A stretch of DNA of 42,553 nucleotides from NCBI RefSeq assembly GCF_900290235.1, contig NZ_OLMK01000122.1, positions 1-42,553 on the forward strand, written 5' to 3'. Of this stretch, positions 1 to 7,290 are shown in pieces. The DNA comes from Streptomyces sp. MA5143a (GTDB lineage Bacteria > Actinomycetota > Actinomycetes > Streptomycetales > Streptomycetaceae). Position numbers and translations under genes: made by a program. The notes under the pieces are model-generated. The model was not told the origin of the DNA. It ran no database searches and saw only the letters and a program-made list of their open reading frames with translations. Numbering within the stretch: position 1 is the first letter of the stretch; each line of letters starts with the position of its first letter.

Positions 1-2
1 AT

Positions 3-121
3 GTTTCGGTGGTCATAGCGTGAGGGAAACGCCCGGTTACATTCCGAACCCGGAAGCTAAGCCTCACAGCGCCGATGGTACTGCAGGGGGGACCCTGTGG
101 GAGAGTAGGACGCCGCCGAAC
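3..121 (+). rRNA. rrf: 5S ribosomal RNA
   Basis: The sequence matches the conserved actinobacterial 5S rRNA as I know it: the terminal stem pairs the GTTTCGGTGG start with the CCGCCGAAC end, and the CCGAACCCGGAAG loop and the GGGAGAGTAGG segment are present. It is the last gene of an rRNA operon whose 16S and 23S genes lie left of the window. A strong hairpin terminator follows within about 10 nt. Confidence 0.97.
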
Positions 122-130
122 AAATATTGA

Positions 131-162
131 GAAAGGCCCACACCTTATGGTGTGGGCCTTTC
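131..162 (+). terminator. rRNA operon terminator
   Basis: A perfect 14-bp stem (131-144 with 149-162) with a 4-nt TTAT loop is followed by TGCGTTT. It sits directly after the 5S gene, as expected for the end of an rrn operon. Confidence 0.93.
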
Positions 163-191
163 TGCGTTTAGTGGTTCACGCGTCGGGTTCG

Positions 192-203
192 TAGAGTGCT
201 GGG
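192..203 (+). promoter_or_regulatory. Candidate leaderless -10 element for the HAD gene at 204
   Basis: TAGAGT (192-197) lies exactly 6 nt before the ATG at 204, so transcription would start at or next to the start codon. No good -35 hexamer and no Shine-Dalgarno is visible. Confidence 0.5.
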
Positions 204-848
204 ATGCGCTATGACCTCGTGATCTTCGACAACGACGGTGTGCTCGTCGACAGTGAGCCCATCTCCAACCGGCACCTCGCCGCCTATCTGACCGAGCTCG
301 GGCACCCCACCTCGTACGAGGAGTCCATCCGTGACTACATGGGCTCCGCGATGCACCGCGTCCATGAGCTGATCCAGGAGCGGACGGGGCGGCGGCTGCC
401 CGACGACTTCGACGAGGTCTTCCACGCGCGGGTGTTCGCCGCCTTCGAGCGGGAGCTGGCGCCGGTCGACGGGGTCTTCGACGTACTGGAGAAGCTGGTG
501 GCGGAGGGGGTGCCGTACTGCGTGGCGTCGTCCGGGAGCCATGAGCGGATCAGGGTCGGGCACCGGGCGACCGGGCTCGACCGGTGGTTCGGGGACGGGC
601 TGGTGTTCAGCGCGCAGGACGTGGGGCGGGGGAAGCCGGCGCCCGATCTCTTCCTCCACGCGGCCGAGCGGATGGGGGTCGCGCCGGAGCGGTGCGCGGT
701 CGTCGAGGACAGCCCCCTCGGTGTCCGGGCGGGGCGCGCGGCCGGGATGGACGTGTACGGGTTCACGGCGATGACCCCGGCGGAGAAGCTGACCGGGGTC
801 CAGGGGCACTTCTCGGACATGGGGGAACTGCTCCCCCTGCTTAGTTGA
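204..848 (+). CDS. HAD-superfamily hydrolase (beta-phosphoglucomutase-like phosphatase)
   Basis: A 214-residue cytosolic HAD phosphatase. Motif I is DNDGVLVDSE at residues 9-18, with the nucleophile and acid/base aspartates as D-x-D. An alpha-helical cap of about 60 residues follows, then the motif II serine in the VASSGS segment. Motif III/IV is GKPAPDLFLHA followed by VVEDSPLGVRAGRAAG. This order is typical of the subfamily I sugar-phosphate phosphatases and phosphoglucomutases; the substrate cannot be read from the sequence. The ATG start is supported by a TAGAGT hexamer 6 nt upstream, suggesting a leaderless mRNA. An MFS transporter gene follows on the same strand after 54 nt. Confidence 0.9.
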   Translation: MRYDLVIFDNDGVLVDSEPISNRHLAAYLTELGHPTSYEESIRDYMGSAMHRVHELIQERTGRRLPDDFDEVFHARVFAAFERELAPVDGVFDVLEKLVAEGVPYCVASSGSHERIRVGHRATGLDRWFGDGLVFSAQDVGRGKPAPDLFLHAAERMGVAPERCAVVEDSPLGVRAGRAAGMDVYGFTAMTPAEKLTGVQGHFSDMGELLPLLS

Positions 849-890
849 GCAATCTTCAACTTCCTCTACCCATGAGTAGCGGGCGACCCC

Positions 891-902
891 TACTGTTCCG
901 CC
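891..902 (+). promoter_or_regulatory. Candidate leaderless -10 element for the MFS gene at 903
   Basis: TACTGT (891-896) is 6 nt before the ATG at 903. No Shine-Dalgarno is visible, and the -35 region is not convincing. Confidence 0.45.
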
Positions 903-2123
903 ATGACAGATGTGCTGCGGCGCGGCCGGGCCGCGTTGGCGTTCAGCTTCTTCGCTCAGGGCGTCGCCTTCGCACTGCTCGTGACGCGGATTCCGGCCAT
1001 TCAGGACCGGTACGGGGTCTCCAACGCGCTGCTGCCCGCCTTCCTCGCCGCGGTGCCGGTGCTCGCCGGTGTCGGCAGCGTCTGCACCGAGCAACTGGTG
1101 AAGAAGATCCCGGCGAGCCAGGTGCTGCGTTGGTCGCAGCCCGTCGTGCTTCTGGCGCTGCTGGGCGTCGGAGCCGGCGAGCACATGGTCGAGCTCGGGA
1201 TCTCGCTGGCCGCGTTCGGGCTGGCGGTCGGGGCGCTCGACGCCTCGATGAACATGCTCGGGGTGAGCCTGCAGCGGTCGTACGGGCGGAGCATCATGCT
1301 CGGGTTCCACGCCGTGTACAGCCTGGGCGGGATATCCGGGGCCTCGCTGGCGTGGGCGGGGGCGCACTGGGATCTGCCGCTGCTCGTGTCGTATCTGCCG
1401 GTGGTCCTCGTGCTGCTGCCGGCCGCGCTGGTCGGGAGCCGGTGGTACGTCGACGGGGGCGGGCCCGAGGACAAGGTTGCCGTGGAGGCCGGAGCCGCGG
1501 GTGGGCGCCTCGCCTTCTCGCTGCTGCTGCCGCTCTGTCTGGTGATGTGCTTCGCGTACATCGGTGACTCGACCGTCTCCAACTGGAGCGCCAAGTACCT
1601 GGCGGACGTCCTCGGCAGCTCGGACGAGATGGCGACCGTGCCGTACAACGTCTATATGGTCACCACGCTGCTGGGGCGGTCCATCGGGGATCTGGGAGTG
1701 CGGCGGTTCGGGGCCGCGGCCGTCGTACGGGCCGGTGCGGTGATCGCGGCCGTCGGGTTCGCGGTGGTGGCGGGGGCGCCGGGGGCCTGGGTGGGGATGC
1801 TCGGGTTCACGCTGCTGGGGCTCGGGCTGTGTGTGCTCGTCCCGCAGACGTTCGCGGCGGCGGGGCGGCTGTTCCCGGGGGCTTCGGACGCGGCCGTGGC
1901 GCGGCTGAACATCTTCAACTATGTGGGCTTTTTGATCGGTTCCCCGTTGGTGGGGGCGTTGGGGGACGCCTGGAGCTATCGCGGGGCGATGCTCGTGCCG
2001 ATGGCGTTGGTGCTGGTGACATTGGTGTACGCCCGGTCGTTCGAGACTGAACCGGACCGATACGGTGGCGGGCATGAGCGGCCGCGCACAGCTGATGTGG
2101 GACGAGGCAGTAACGGGCTATGA
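903..2123 (+). CDS. Major facilitator superfamily transporter
   Basis: A 406-residue integral membrane protein with about 12 hydrophobic segments, starting near residue 12 and ending near residue 385. The N-terminal half has the compact MFS architecture (AFSFFAQGVAFALLVTRIP in the first helix), and a loop between the two six-helix halves lies near residue 190. It resembles the YbjJ/fucose-permease-like branch of the MFS; the substrate is unknown. The 3' end overlaps the acuC start by 50 bp in another frame, so the two may be coupled even though acuC has its own candidate -10 inside this gene. A leaderless -10 precedes the ATG. Confidence 0.85.
   Translation: MTDVLRRGRAALAFSFFAQGVAFALLVTRIPAIQDRYGVSNALLPAFLAAVPVLAGVGSVCTEQLVKKIPASQVLRWSQPVVLLALLGVGAGEHMVELGISLAAFGLAVGALDASMNMLGVSLQRSYGRSIMLGFHAVYSLGGISGASLAWAGAHWDLPLLVSYLPVVLVLLPAALVGSRWYVDGGGPEDKVAVEAGAAGGRLAFSLLLPLCLVMCFAYIGDSTVSNWSAKYLADVLGSSDEMATVPYNVYMVTTLLGRSIGDLGVRRFGAAAVVRAGAVIAAVGFAVVAGAPGAWVGMLGFTLLGLGLCVLVPQTFAAAGRLFPGASDAAVARLNIFNYVGFLIGSPLVGALGDAWSYRGAMLVPMALVLVTLVYARSFETEPDRYGGGHERPRTADVGRGSNGL
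2061..2073 (+). promoter_or_regulatory. Candidate leaderless -10 element for acuC
   Basis: TACGGT (2061-2066), 7 nt before the ATG at 2074, lies inside the end of the MFS gene. It favours the ATG at 2074 over the in-frame GTG at 2065, which overlaps the hexamer. Confidence 0.4.
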
Positions 2124-3246
2124 CTTCGGTCCGGACCATCCGATGGATCCGGTCCGGCTCGCGTTGACCCGGAGTCTCGTGAGCGCCTTCGGGCTCGACC
2201 GGGAGATGGACGTCGTCTCGGCGAAGCCGGCGGGGGAGTCGACCCTGCGGCTCGTGCACCGTGAGGACTACGTGGCGGCCGTGAAGGCCGCGTCCGCCGA
2301 CCCCGGTGGCGCCGACGGCTCGTACGGGCTCGGAACCATGGACGATCCGGCGTTCGCCGGGATGCACGAGGTGTCCGCGCTGATCGCCGGGCAGTCGGTG
2401 GGGGCGGCGGAGGCCGTGTGGCGCGGCGACGCGCTGCACGCCGTGAACTTCGCCGGCGGCCTGCACCACGCCATGCCGGGCGGCGCCTCCGGATTCTGCA
2501 TCTACAACGACGCCTCCCTCGCCATCGCCCGACTGCTGGAGCTGGGCGCCGAACGGGTCGCCTACGTGGACGTGGACGTGCATCACGGGGACGGGGTCCA
2601 GGCCGCGTTCTGGGAGGATCCGCGGGTCCTGACGATCTCGCTGCACGAGCACCCCCGGACGCTGTTCCCGCAGACCGGCTGGCCGGAGGAGACGGGTGCG
2701 GACACGGCCCAGGGGTCGGCCGTGAACGTCGCGCTGCCGGCCGGGACCGGGGACGCGGGCTGGGTGCGGGCGTTCCACTCGGTGGTGCCGGAGGTGCTCG
2801 CCGAGTTCCGGCCGCAGGTACTGGTGACCCAGCACGGCGCCGACACGCACTTCGAGGACCCGCTGGCGCATCTGGCGGTGTCGCTGGACGCGCAGCGGGC
2901 GGTGCAGGTGGCGCTGCACGACCTGGCGCACGAGCATGCCGAGGGGCGGTGGGTCGCGCTCGGCGGCGGCGGTTACGCGGTGGTGGACGTGGTGCCGCGG
3001 TCCTGGACCCATCTCGTGGGGATCGTGGCCGGGCGGGAGATCGCGCCGGAGGCCATGATTCCCGAGGAGTGGCGGCAGCAGGTCTTCGCGCGGACGCGGC
3101 AGTTGGCGCCGGTGCGGATGACCGACGGGCGGTGGCCCGTGGAGTGGGCCGGCTGGGAGGCCGGGTACGACCCCGCGGACCGGCTGGACCAGGCCGTGCT
3201 GGCCGCGCGCAAGGCGGTCTTCCCGCTGCGGGGGCTGCTGCCGTAG
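2074..3246 (+). CDS. acuC: AcuC-like histone-deacetylase-family lysine deacetylase
   Basis: A 390-residue zinc-dependent amidohydrolase of the class I HDAC/AcuC fold. The active-site His pair is in GGLHHAMPGG (H131, H132), the zinc ligands are in VDVDVHHGDG (D168, H170), the third acidic ligand lies in the QHGADTHFEDPL segment, and the catalytic Tyr in GGGGYAVVDVVPRSW. In bacteria AcuC removes acetyl groups from lysines of enzymes such as acetyl-CoA synthetase; that role is inferred here from the family. A GTG at 2065 is in frame, but the ATG at 2074 is preferred because it gives the usual Streptomyces N-terminus (MSGRAQLMWDEAV) and sits 7 nt after a TACGGT hexamer. Confidence 0.9.
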   Translation: MSGRAQLMWDEAVTGYDFGPDHPMDPVRLALTRSLVSAFGLDREMDVVSAKPAGESTLRLVHREDYVAAVKAASADPGGADGSYGLGTMDDPAFAGMHEVSALIAGQSVGAAEAVWRGDALHAVNFAGGLHHAMPGGASGFCIYNDASLAIARLLELGAERVAYVDVDVHHGDGVQAAFWEDPRVLTISLHEHPRTLFPQTGWPEETGADTAQGSAVNVALPAGTGDAGWVRAFHSVVPEVLAEFRPQVLVTQHGADTHFEDPLAHLAVSLDAQRAVQVALHDLAHEHAEGRWVALGGGGYAVVDVVPRSWTHLVGIVAGREIAPEAMIPEEWRQQVFARTRQLAPVRMTDGRWPVEWAGWEAGYDPADRLDQAVLAARKAVFPLRGLLP

Positions 3247-3300
3247 AGGCGGCGGCCGTTAGGCCGACTGTGTGGTTCGGCCAGGGATTCTGGTGGTGGC

Positions 3301-4143
3301 GTGGGGTGGGTGCGTCAGCATCGGGGGGTGTGGAGTGCGGGGGCGTTGCGGGCTCATCTGGTGGCGGTCGGGCTGGCCGGGAGGGTGGCCACCTCGCGGG
3401 AGTCGAGCCTGCGGAGCTACCGGCTGTTCGCGGCCCGCGATCCTCGGTTTCTGATCGGGCTTGATCCCGAAATGACCTGGCGGCAGCGGGATGTGCTCGG
3501 TTTGATGGCCCGGAAGTGCGGGGTTTCGGCCGACCCGCGGTGTACGACCGGGCAGGATGTGATCGACCCGGGGTTCACCCTGGCGGCGCTGGACCGGTTC
3601 GCGGAGCGGCTCGCGGCGGTCGCTCGCCGTGGTGGGCCGGTGCTTCTGGGCACCGGGCACCCGCATCGGCTGATCGGCTTCTACGGCGCTCTCGCGGACG
3701 CTTTGTCGGCGTCGGGATGTGAGGTCCTCACACCAGCGACGGGTAGACGTGTCGACATAACGACCCGGTTCGGTCTACGCACGTACAACCTCGACTACGT
3801 ACGAGGTGTCTCCGTGGTCCGGGAGGCGACCGCTTCGCGCTCCCGTTGTGCGACCGGCGTGCACACGCATTCGCCGCTCCCGATCCGGACGGTTCTGGCG
3901 GCGGCCGCGGAGGGCGGCGGGCCCCTCCCGGAACTTGTCGTCGGGGACCACGGCTGGGTCTGCGGGGCAGGTCAGCTGGGGTTCGAGGCGATCGGGCTGG
4001 CCGACACGGACGATCCGGCGCCCTTCGTGGGGGAGGCGGAGGGGCGGGTGTCCGTCGTCGTTCCGCTTGATGACGGTGTGCGGTCTGATTACTACCGACC
4101 GCTGACCCGCTACGTACTCAATCGGGCGTGTCTGTCACAGTAG
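3301..4143 (+). CDS. Conserved actinobacterial protein of unknown function
   Basis: An open frame of 280 residues with Streptomyces-like codon use, between acuC and the small HTH gene. I do not recognise a catalytic motif. Notable segments are VLLGTGHPHRLIGFYGALADAL near residue 120, GVHTHSPLPIRTVLAAA near residue 185, LVVGDHGWVCGAGQLGFEAIGLAD near residue 215, and a C-terminal RSDYYRPLTRYVL. The glycine- and histidine-rich middle suggests a soluble enzyme. Homologues are, I believe, often labelled phosphatase, but nothing in the sequence proves that. The start is uncertain: GTG at 3301 and GTG at 3310 are both possible, and neither has a strong ribosome binding site. Confidence 0.7.
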   Translation: MGWVRQHRGVWSAGALRAHLVAVGLAGRVATSRESSLRSYRLFAARDPRFLIGLDPEMTWRQRDVLGLMARKCGVSADPRCTTGQDVIDPGFTLAALDRFAERLAAVARRGGPVLLGTGHPHRLIGFYGALADALSASGCEVLTPATGRRVDITTRFGLRTYNLDYVRGVSVVREATASRSRCATGVHTHSPLPIRTVLAAAAEGGGPLPELVVGDHGWVCGAGQLGFEAIGLADTDDPAPFVGEAEGRVSVVVPLDDGVRSDYYRPLTRYVLNRACLSQ

Positions 4144-4272
4144 GCCGCCGATGGCATCCCCTCTTCCCCACTCGCATCACCCGCCCCTACATTGGGGAGT
4201 GAGCACGCAGCGACGAAGAGTCACCGGAAGGGGAAGCCGGTGGCCGTCGAGTGCGGAAGGTTCAGGTGTGTC

Positions 4273-4485
4273 ATGGCTGCAGCTGGCGAGAGGCCTCTGA
4301 ACGAGGTTCAGTTCCTTACCGTGGCGGAAGTCGCCTCGGTGATGCGAGTGTCGAAGATGACCGTGTACCGGTTGGTGCACAGCGGTCATCTGCCGGCGAT
4401 CCGGGTGGGCAGGTCCTTCCGGGTGCCGGAGCAAGCGGTTCACGAGTACCTCCGCGAGAGCTATGTGGGGGTGGAGACTGCCTGA
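4273..4485 (+). CDS. Excisionase/MerR-type helix-turn-helix DNA-binding protein
   Basis: A 70-residue protein that is almost entirely one winged-helix (HTH_17, excisionase-like) domain. FLTVAEVASVMRVSKMTVYRLVHSGHLPAIRVGRSFRVPEQAV runs from about residue 14 to 57: helix, turn, recognition helix, then a wing with the conserved GRSFRVP. A highly conserved protein of this kind lies near bldN in Streptomyces; I recall the S. coelicolor relative (SCO3328) as BdtA, but give no symbol because I am not certain. It is not BldC, whose sequence differs. The ATG start has an AGGTG 7-8 nt upstream. It probably acts as a small transcriptional or architectural DNA-binding protein; no phage genes are nearby. 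Confidence 0.88.
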   Translation: MAAAGERPLNEVQFLTVAEVASVMRVSKMTVYRLVHSGHLPAIRVGRSFRVPEQAVHEYLRESYVGVETA

Positions 4486-4506
4486 CGGTCATCGGGTCCA
4501 GGAGTT

Positions 4507-4532
4507 CCCGGAGGCCCCTCGGGGCGTCCGGG
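4507..4532 (+). terminator. Hairpin terminator after the small HTH gene
   Basis: A 12-bp stem with one mismatch (4507-4518 with 4521-4532) and a 2-nt loop lies 22 nt after the stop codon. There is no U-tract, which is usual in Streptomyces. Confidence 0.6.
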
Positions 4533-4553
4533 ATACCCCTGGTTCACCCTCGA

Positions 4554-4583
4554 TTACGACCTCAGCGCTCGGGCGGGTAGGCT
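4554..4583 (+). promoter_or_regulatory. Candidate promoter for the bS22-type gene
   Basis: A -35-like TTACGA (4554-4559) and a -10-like TAGGCT (4578-4583) are separated by 18 nt. They would give a leader of roughly 60 nt before the GTG at 4653. The -35 is a poor match, so this is tentative. Confidence 0.35.
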
Positions 4584-4652
4584 GGCCCCTCGTAGGTCGT
4601 ATGGGCCCATGGCGCCCAAACACCGAGTGATGAGAAGTGAGCGAGGGTAGTC

Positions 4653-4751
4653 GTGGGCTCTGTTATCAAGAAGCGGCGCAAGCGGATGGCGAAGAAGAAG
4701 CACCGCAAGCTGCTCAAGCGCACCCGCGTTCAGCGTCGCAACAAGAAGTAA
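4653..4751 (+). CDS. bS22/AURKAIP1-COX24-type tiny ribosomal protein
   Basis: A 32-residue, extremely basic protein: it starts MGSVIKKRRKRMAKKKHRK and ends RVQRRNKK, with over half of its residues Lys or Arg. It matches the AURKAIP1/COX24 domain seen in mitochondrial small-subunit factors and in the actinobacterial bS22 ribosomal protein, which binds near the decoding region of the 30S subunit in mycobacterial structures. The GTG start has GAGGG 5 nt upstream. Two hairpins follow immediately, so it is probably a monocistronic, highly expressed gene. Confidence 0.9.
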   Translation: MGSVIKKRRKRMAKKKHRKLLKRTRVQRRNKK

Positions 4752-4756
4752 GGCGG

Positions 4757-4780
4757 CCGGGCCCCTGAAAAGGGGCCTGG
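4757..4780 (+). terminator. Terminator after the bS22-type gene
   Basis: A 9-bp GC stem (4757-4765 with 4772-4780, one G-U pair) with a TGAAAA loop lies 5 nt after the stop codon. A second hairpin, 4783-4791 with 4797-4805, follows directly and may back it up. Confidence 0.75.
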
Positions 4781-5025
4781 TGGACGCCCGTCCCGTACGG
4801 GCGTCGCCCGCCTTGCACGCTTGTGCGAGCGCTGTGGAGAGCGCGTTGCTGAGACCCTCCATCGGATTCCGGTGGGGGGTCTCGGTGTTTTTCCCGGTCG
4901 TTGGCGGGGTCGCAGTCATCACAGCGCAACAACAACCCGCTAACGTGGCCGCACACGGGGAACGCGGCACAGGACGAGCAGGGATACGCCTACGGGCGCC
5001 GACGTTGGGAAGGAAGGCGCTGATC

Positions 5026-6093
5026 TTGGGGAAGGTCGTGCTCGTGACCGGGGTGGCCCGTCAGCTGGGCGGCCGGTTCGTACGTCGGATCCAGCGTGAC
5101 CCGGAGGTCGACCGCGTCATCGCGGTGGACGCGGTGCCACCGGAGCACCATCTGGGCGGAGCGGACTTCGTGCAGGCCGACATCCGCCATCCCGCCATCG
5201 CCCGTGTGCTGGCCGAGCACAACGTCGACACCGTGGTGCACCTGGACGTCACGGGCACCCCGCTGGGCAGCGGCGGCCGGGCCACGCTCAAGGAGACCAA
5301 CGTCATCGGCACCATGCAGCTGCTCGGTGCCTGTCAGAAGTCCCCGCTGATCAAGCGTCTGGTCGTGAAGTCCAGTACCAACGTGTACGGCTCCGCGCCC
5401 CGCGACCCGGCCGTGTTCACCGAGACCATGCCGCCCAAGTCCCTGCCGAGCGGCGGCTTCGCGAAGGACACCGTCGAGGTCGAGGGCTATGTGCGGGGCT
5501 TCGCGCGCCGCCGGCCCGATGTGGCCGTGTGTGTGCTGCGCTTCGCCAACATCCTCGGGCCGAGCGCCGATTCGCCGCTCGCCTCGTACTTCTCGCTGCC
5601 GGTGCTGCCGACCGTGCTCGGCTACGACCCCCGGTTGCAGTTCGTGCACGAGGACGACGTGATCGAGGTGCTGCGGATCGCCTCGCACGAGCCGGCGCGC
5701 GGCACCCTCAACAGCGGCACGTTCAACATCGCCGGCGACGGAGTCCTGCTGCTGTCGCAGTGCGCGCGGCGGCTCGGCCGGCCGACGGTGCCGCTGCTGA
5801 TGCCGGCGGTCAGCTGGGTCGGCTCGATGGTCCGTACGCTGGGGGTGACGGACTTCTCGCCGGAGCAGCTGCGGCTGCTGACCCACGGCCGGGTCGTGTC
5901 CACCAACCAGATGCGCGAGACGCTCGGGTACCGGGCCAGGTACACGACCGCGGAGACCTTCGCGGACTTCGCGCGCGGCAGGGGACCCGGCCTGCTGCCC
6001 CCCGAGGCCGTCGCGGGAGCCGTGGACCGGCTCGCCGCACTCGCGGTGCCCGCTCCGGGCGGCGGCCACACCCCGACGCAGAGCGCCAACTGA
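5026..6093 (+). CDS. NAD-dependent epimerase/dehydratase-family (atypical SDR) protein
   Basis: A 355-residue Rossmann-fold protein. The N-terminus LGKVVLVTGVARQLGGRFVRR carries the nucleotide-binding glycine motif, followed by VDTVVHLDVTG, VVKSSTNVYGS and VLRFANILGP, all hallmarks of extended SDR epimerases. The usual catalytic YxxxK is not intact: the corresponding stretch reads GGFAKDTVEVEGY, so it may bind NAD(P) without classical epimerase chemistry. A TTG start at 5026 is chosen because AGGAAGG lies at 5011-5017, 8 nt upstream; the upstream in-frame extension lacks family similarity. It is followed 14 nt later by the acyltransferase gene, forming a two-gene operon conserved, I believe, next to bldN in Streptomyces. 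Confidence 0.85.
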   Translation: MGKVVLVTGVARQLGGRFVRRIQRDPEVDRVIAVDAVPPEHHLGGADFVQADIRHPAIARVLAEHNVDTVVHLDVTGTPLGSGGRATLKETNVIGTMQLLGACQKSPLIKRLVVKSSTNVYGSAPRDPAVFTETMPPKSLPSGGFAKDTVEVEGYVRGFARRRPDVAVCVLRFANILGPSADSPLASYFSLPVLPTVLGYDPRLQFVHEDDVIEVLRIASHEPARGTLNSGTFNIAGDGVLLLSQCARRLGRPTVPLLMPAVSWVGSMVRTLGVTDFSPEQLRLLTHGRVVSTNQMRETLGYRARYTTAETFADFARGRGPGLLPPEAVAGAVDRLAALAVPAPGGGHTPTQSAN

Positions 6094-6107
6094 GGAGCGC
6101 ATCAACG

Positions 6108-7187
6108 ATGGCGGATGCCAAGGTCATTCCGTTCGACGACGACCGGACCCGTGGGGGCGCCGCGCAGCGCCCGGCGCGCCGCCGGAGCGCGGGAAGCCGG
6201 CGCAAGGGCGAGAGCGCGGCCGTACGCGACGTCCGGGAATCCGGTGAGGTCCAGGCCCTCCCCGGACTGGCGGGCAGCACGGATGATGTCCCTGTGACAC
6301 GGGAGAAGCCGGAGCCGCCCCAGGAGGCCGCCGAGGCAGTGGACGGCGGGGCGCTGGAGCGACGGATCGCGGGCGGTCTCGCCTTCCTGCGCAAGCGGCT
6401 CACCGGGGAGTACGAGGTCGACGACTTCGGCTACGACGCCGAACTCACCGACCAGGTGCTGATGTCGCTGCTGCGGCCGCTGTACGACAAGTACTTCCGG
6501 GTCGAGGTGAAGGGCATCGAGAACATCCCGGCGGAGGGTGGCGCGCTGATCGTCGCCAACCACTCCGGGACGCTCCCGATGGACGGCCTGATGATGCAGG
6601 TCGCCGTGCACGACAACCACCCCGCCGGGCGCCATCTGCGGCTGCTCGCGGCGGACCTGGTCTTCATGCTGCCGGTGGTGAACGAGCTGGCCCGCAAGCT
6701 GGGGCACACCCTGGCGTGCGCGGAGGACGCCTCGCGGCTGTTGCAGCAGGGCGAGCTGGTCGGGGTCATGCCGGAGGGCTTCAAGGGCCTCGGCAAGCCC
6801 TTCGGGGACCGCTACAAGCTCCAGCGGTTCGGCCGCGGCGGCTTCGTCTCCACCGCGCTGCGCGCGGGCACGCCGATCATCCCGTGCTCGATCGTCGGCG
6901 CGGAGGAGATCTACCCGATGATCGGCAACTCCAAGACGGTCGCCCGACTGCTGGGCTTCCCGTACTTCCCGATCACCCCGACGTTCCCGTGGCTCGGCCC
7001 GCTCGGCGCGATCCCCCTGCCCACCAAGTGGACCATCCAGTTCGGCGAGCCCATCCCGACCGACGGCTACCCGCCGGAGGCCGCGGAGGACCCGATGCTG
7101 ATGTTCAACCTGACGGACCAGGTACGGGAGCAGATCCAGCACACCCTGTACAAGCTGCTGGTGCAGCGGCGATCGGTGTTCTTCTGA
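6108..7187 (+). CDS. PlsC-like lysophospholipid acyltransferase
   Basis: A 359-residue protein. Residues 1-90 are a charged, low-complexity extension without predicted fold. The acyltransferase domain follows: motif I is NHSGTLPMD (H152, D159) with H-x6-D spacing like the MGAT-like branch rather than the classical H-x4-D. Motif III is VGVMPEGFKGLGK, and motif IV is ALRAGTPIIPCSIVGAEE. The enzyme would transfer an acyl group to a lysophospholipid or related alcohol at the membrane. No clear transmembrane helix is seen. Start ATG at 6108, 14 nt after the epimerase stop and inside the same operon. Confidence 0.88.
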   Translation: MADAKVIPFDDDRTRGGAAQRPARRRSAGSRRKGESAAVRDVRESGEVQALPGLAGSTDDVPVTREKPEPPQEAAEAVDGGALERRIAGGLAFLRKRLTGEYEVDDFGYDAELTDQVLMSLLRPLYDKYFRVEVKGIENIPAEGGALIVANHSGTLPMDGLMMQVAVHDNHPAGRHLRLLAADLVFMLPVVNELARKLGHTLACAEDASRLLQQGELVGVMPEGFKGLGKPFGDRYKLQRFGRGGFVSTALRAGTPIIPCSIVGAEEIYPMIGNSKTVARLLGFPYFPITPTFPWLGPLGAIPLPTKWTIQFGEPIPTDGYPPEAAEDPMLMFNLTDQVREQIQHTLYKLLVQRRSVFF

Positions 7188-7243
7188 GCTGTTCGCCGAC
7201 TGAGGCGTGCGCCGGCTGAGGAGTTCGCCGGCGTACGACGAGA

Positions 7244-7280
7244 CGATGGGGCGCCCTTCCTCGGGAAGGGCGCCCCATCG
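7244..7280. terminator. Bidirectional terminator between the acyltransferase gene and rsbN
   Basis: A perfect 17-bp inverted repeat (7244-7260 with 7264-7280) with a 3-nt TCG loop lies between the convergent acyltransferase and rsbN genes, and can serve both strands. Confidence 0.88.
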
Positions 7281-7290
7281 TCGTGCCGGG

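Noticed and set aside
4222..4242. CACCGG...CCGGTG inverted repeat before the small HTH gene as an attenuator
   Set aside because: A 6-bp stem alone with no alternative pairing or leader peptide is not enough evidence.
4273..4485. Small HTH gene considered as bldC
   Set aside because: The recognition helix and wing (VSKMTVYRLVHSGHLPAIRVGRSFRV) differ from BldC (which reads RVDPKTVTRWAKAGKL); it is a different excisionase-type protein.
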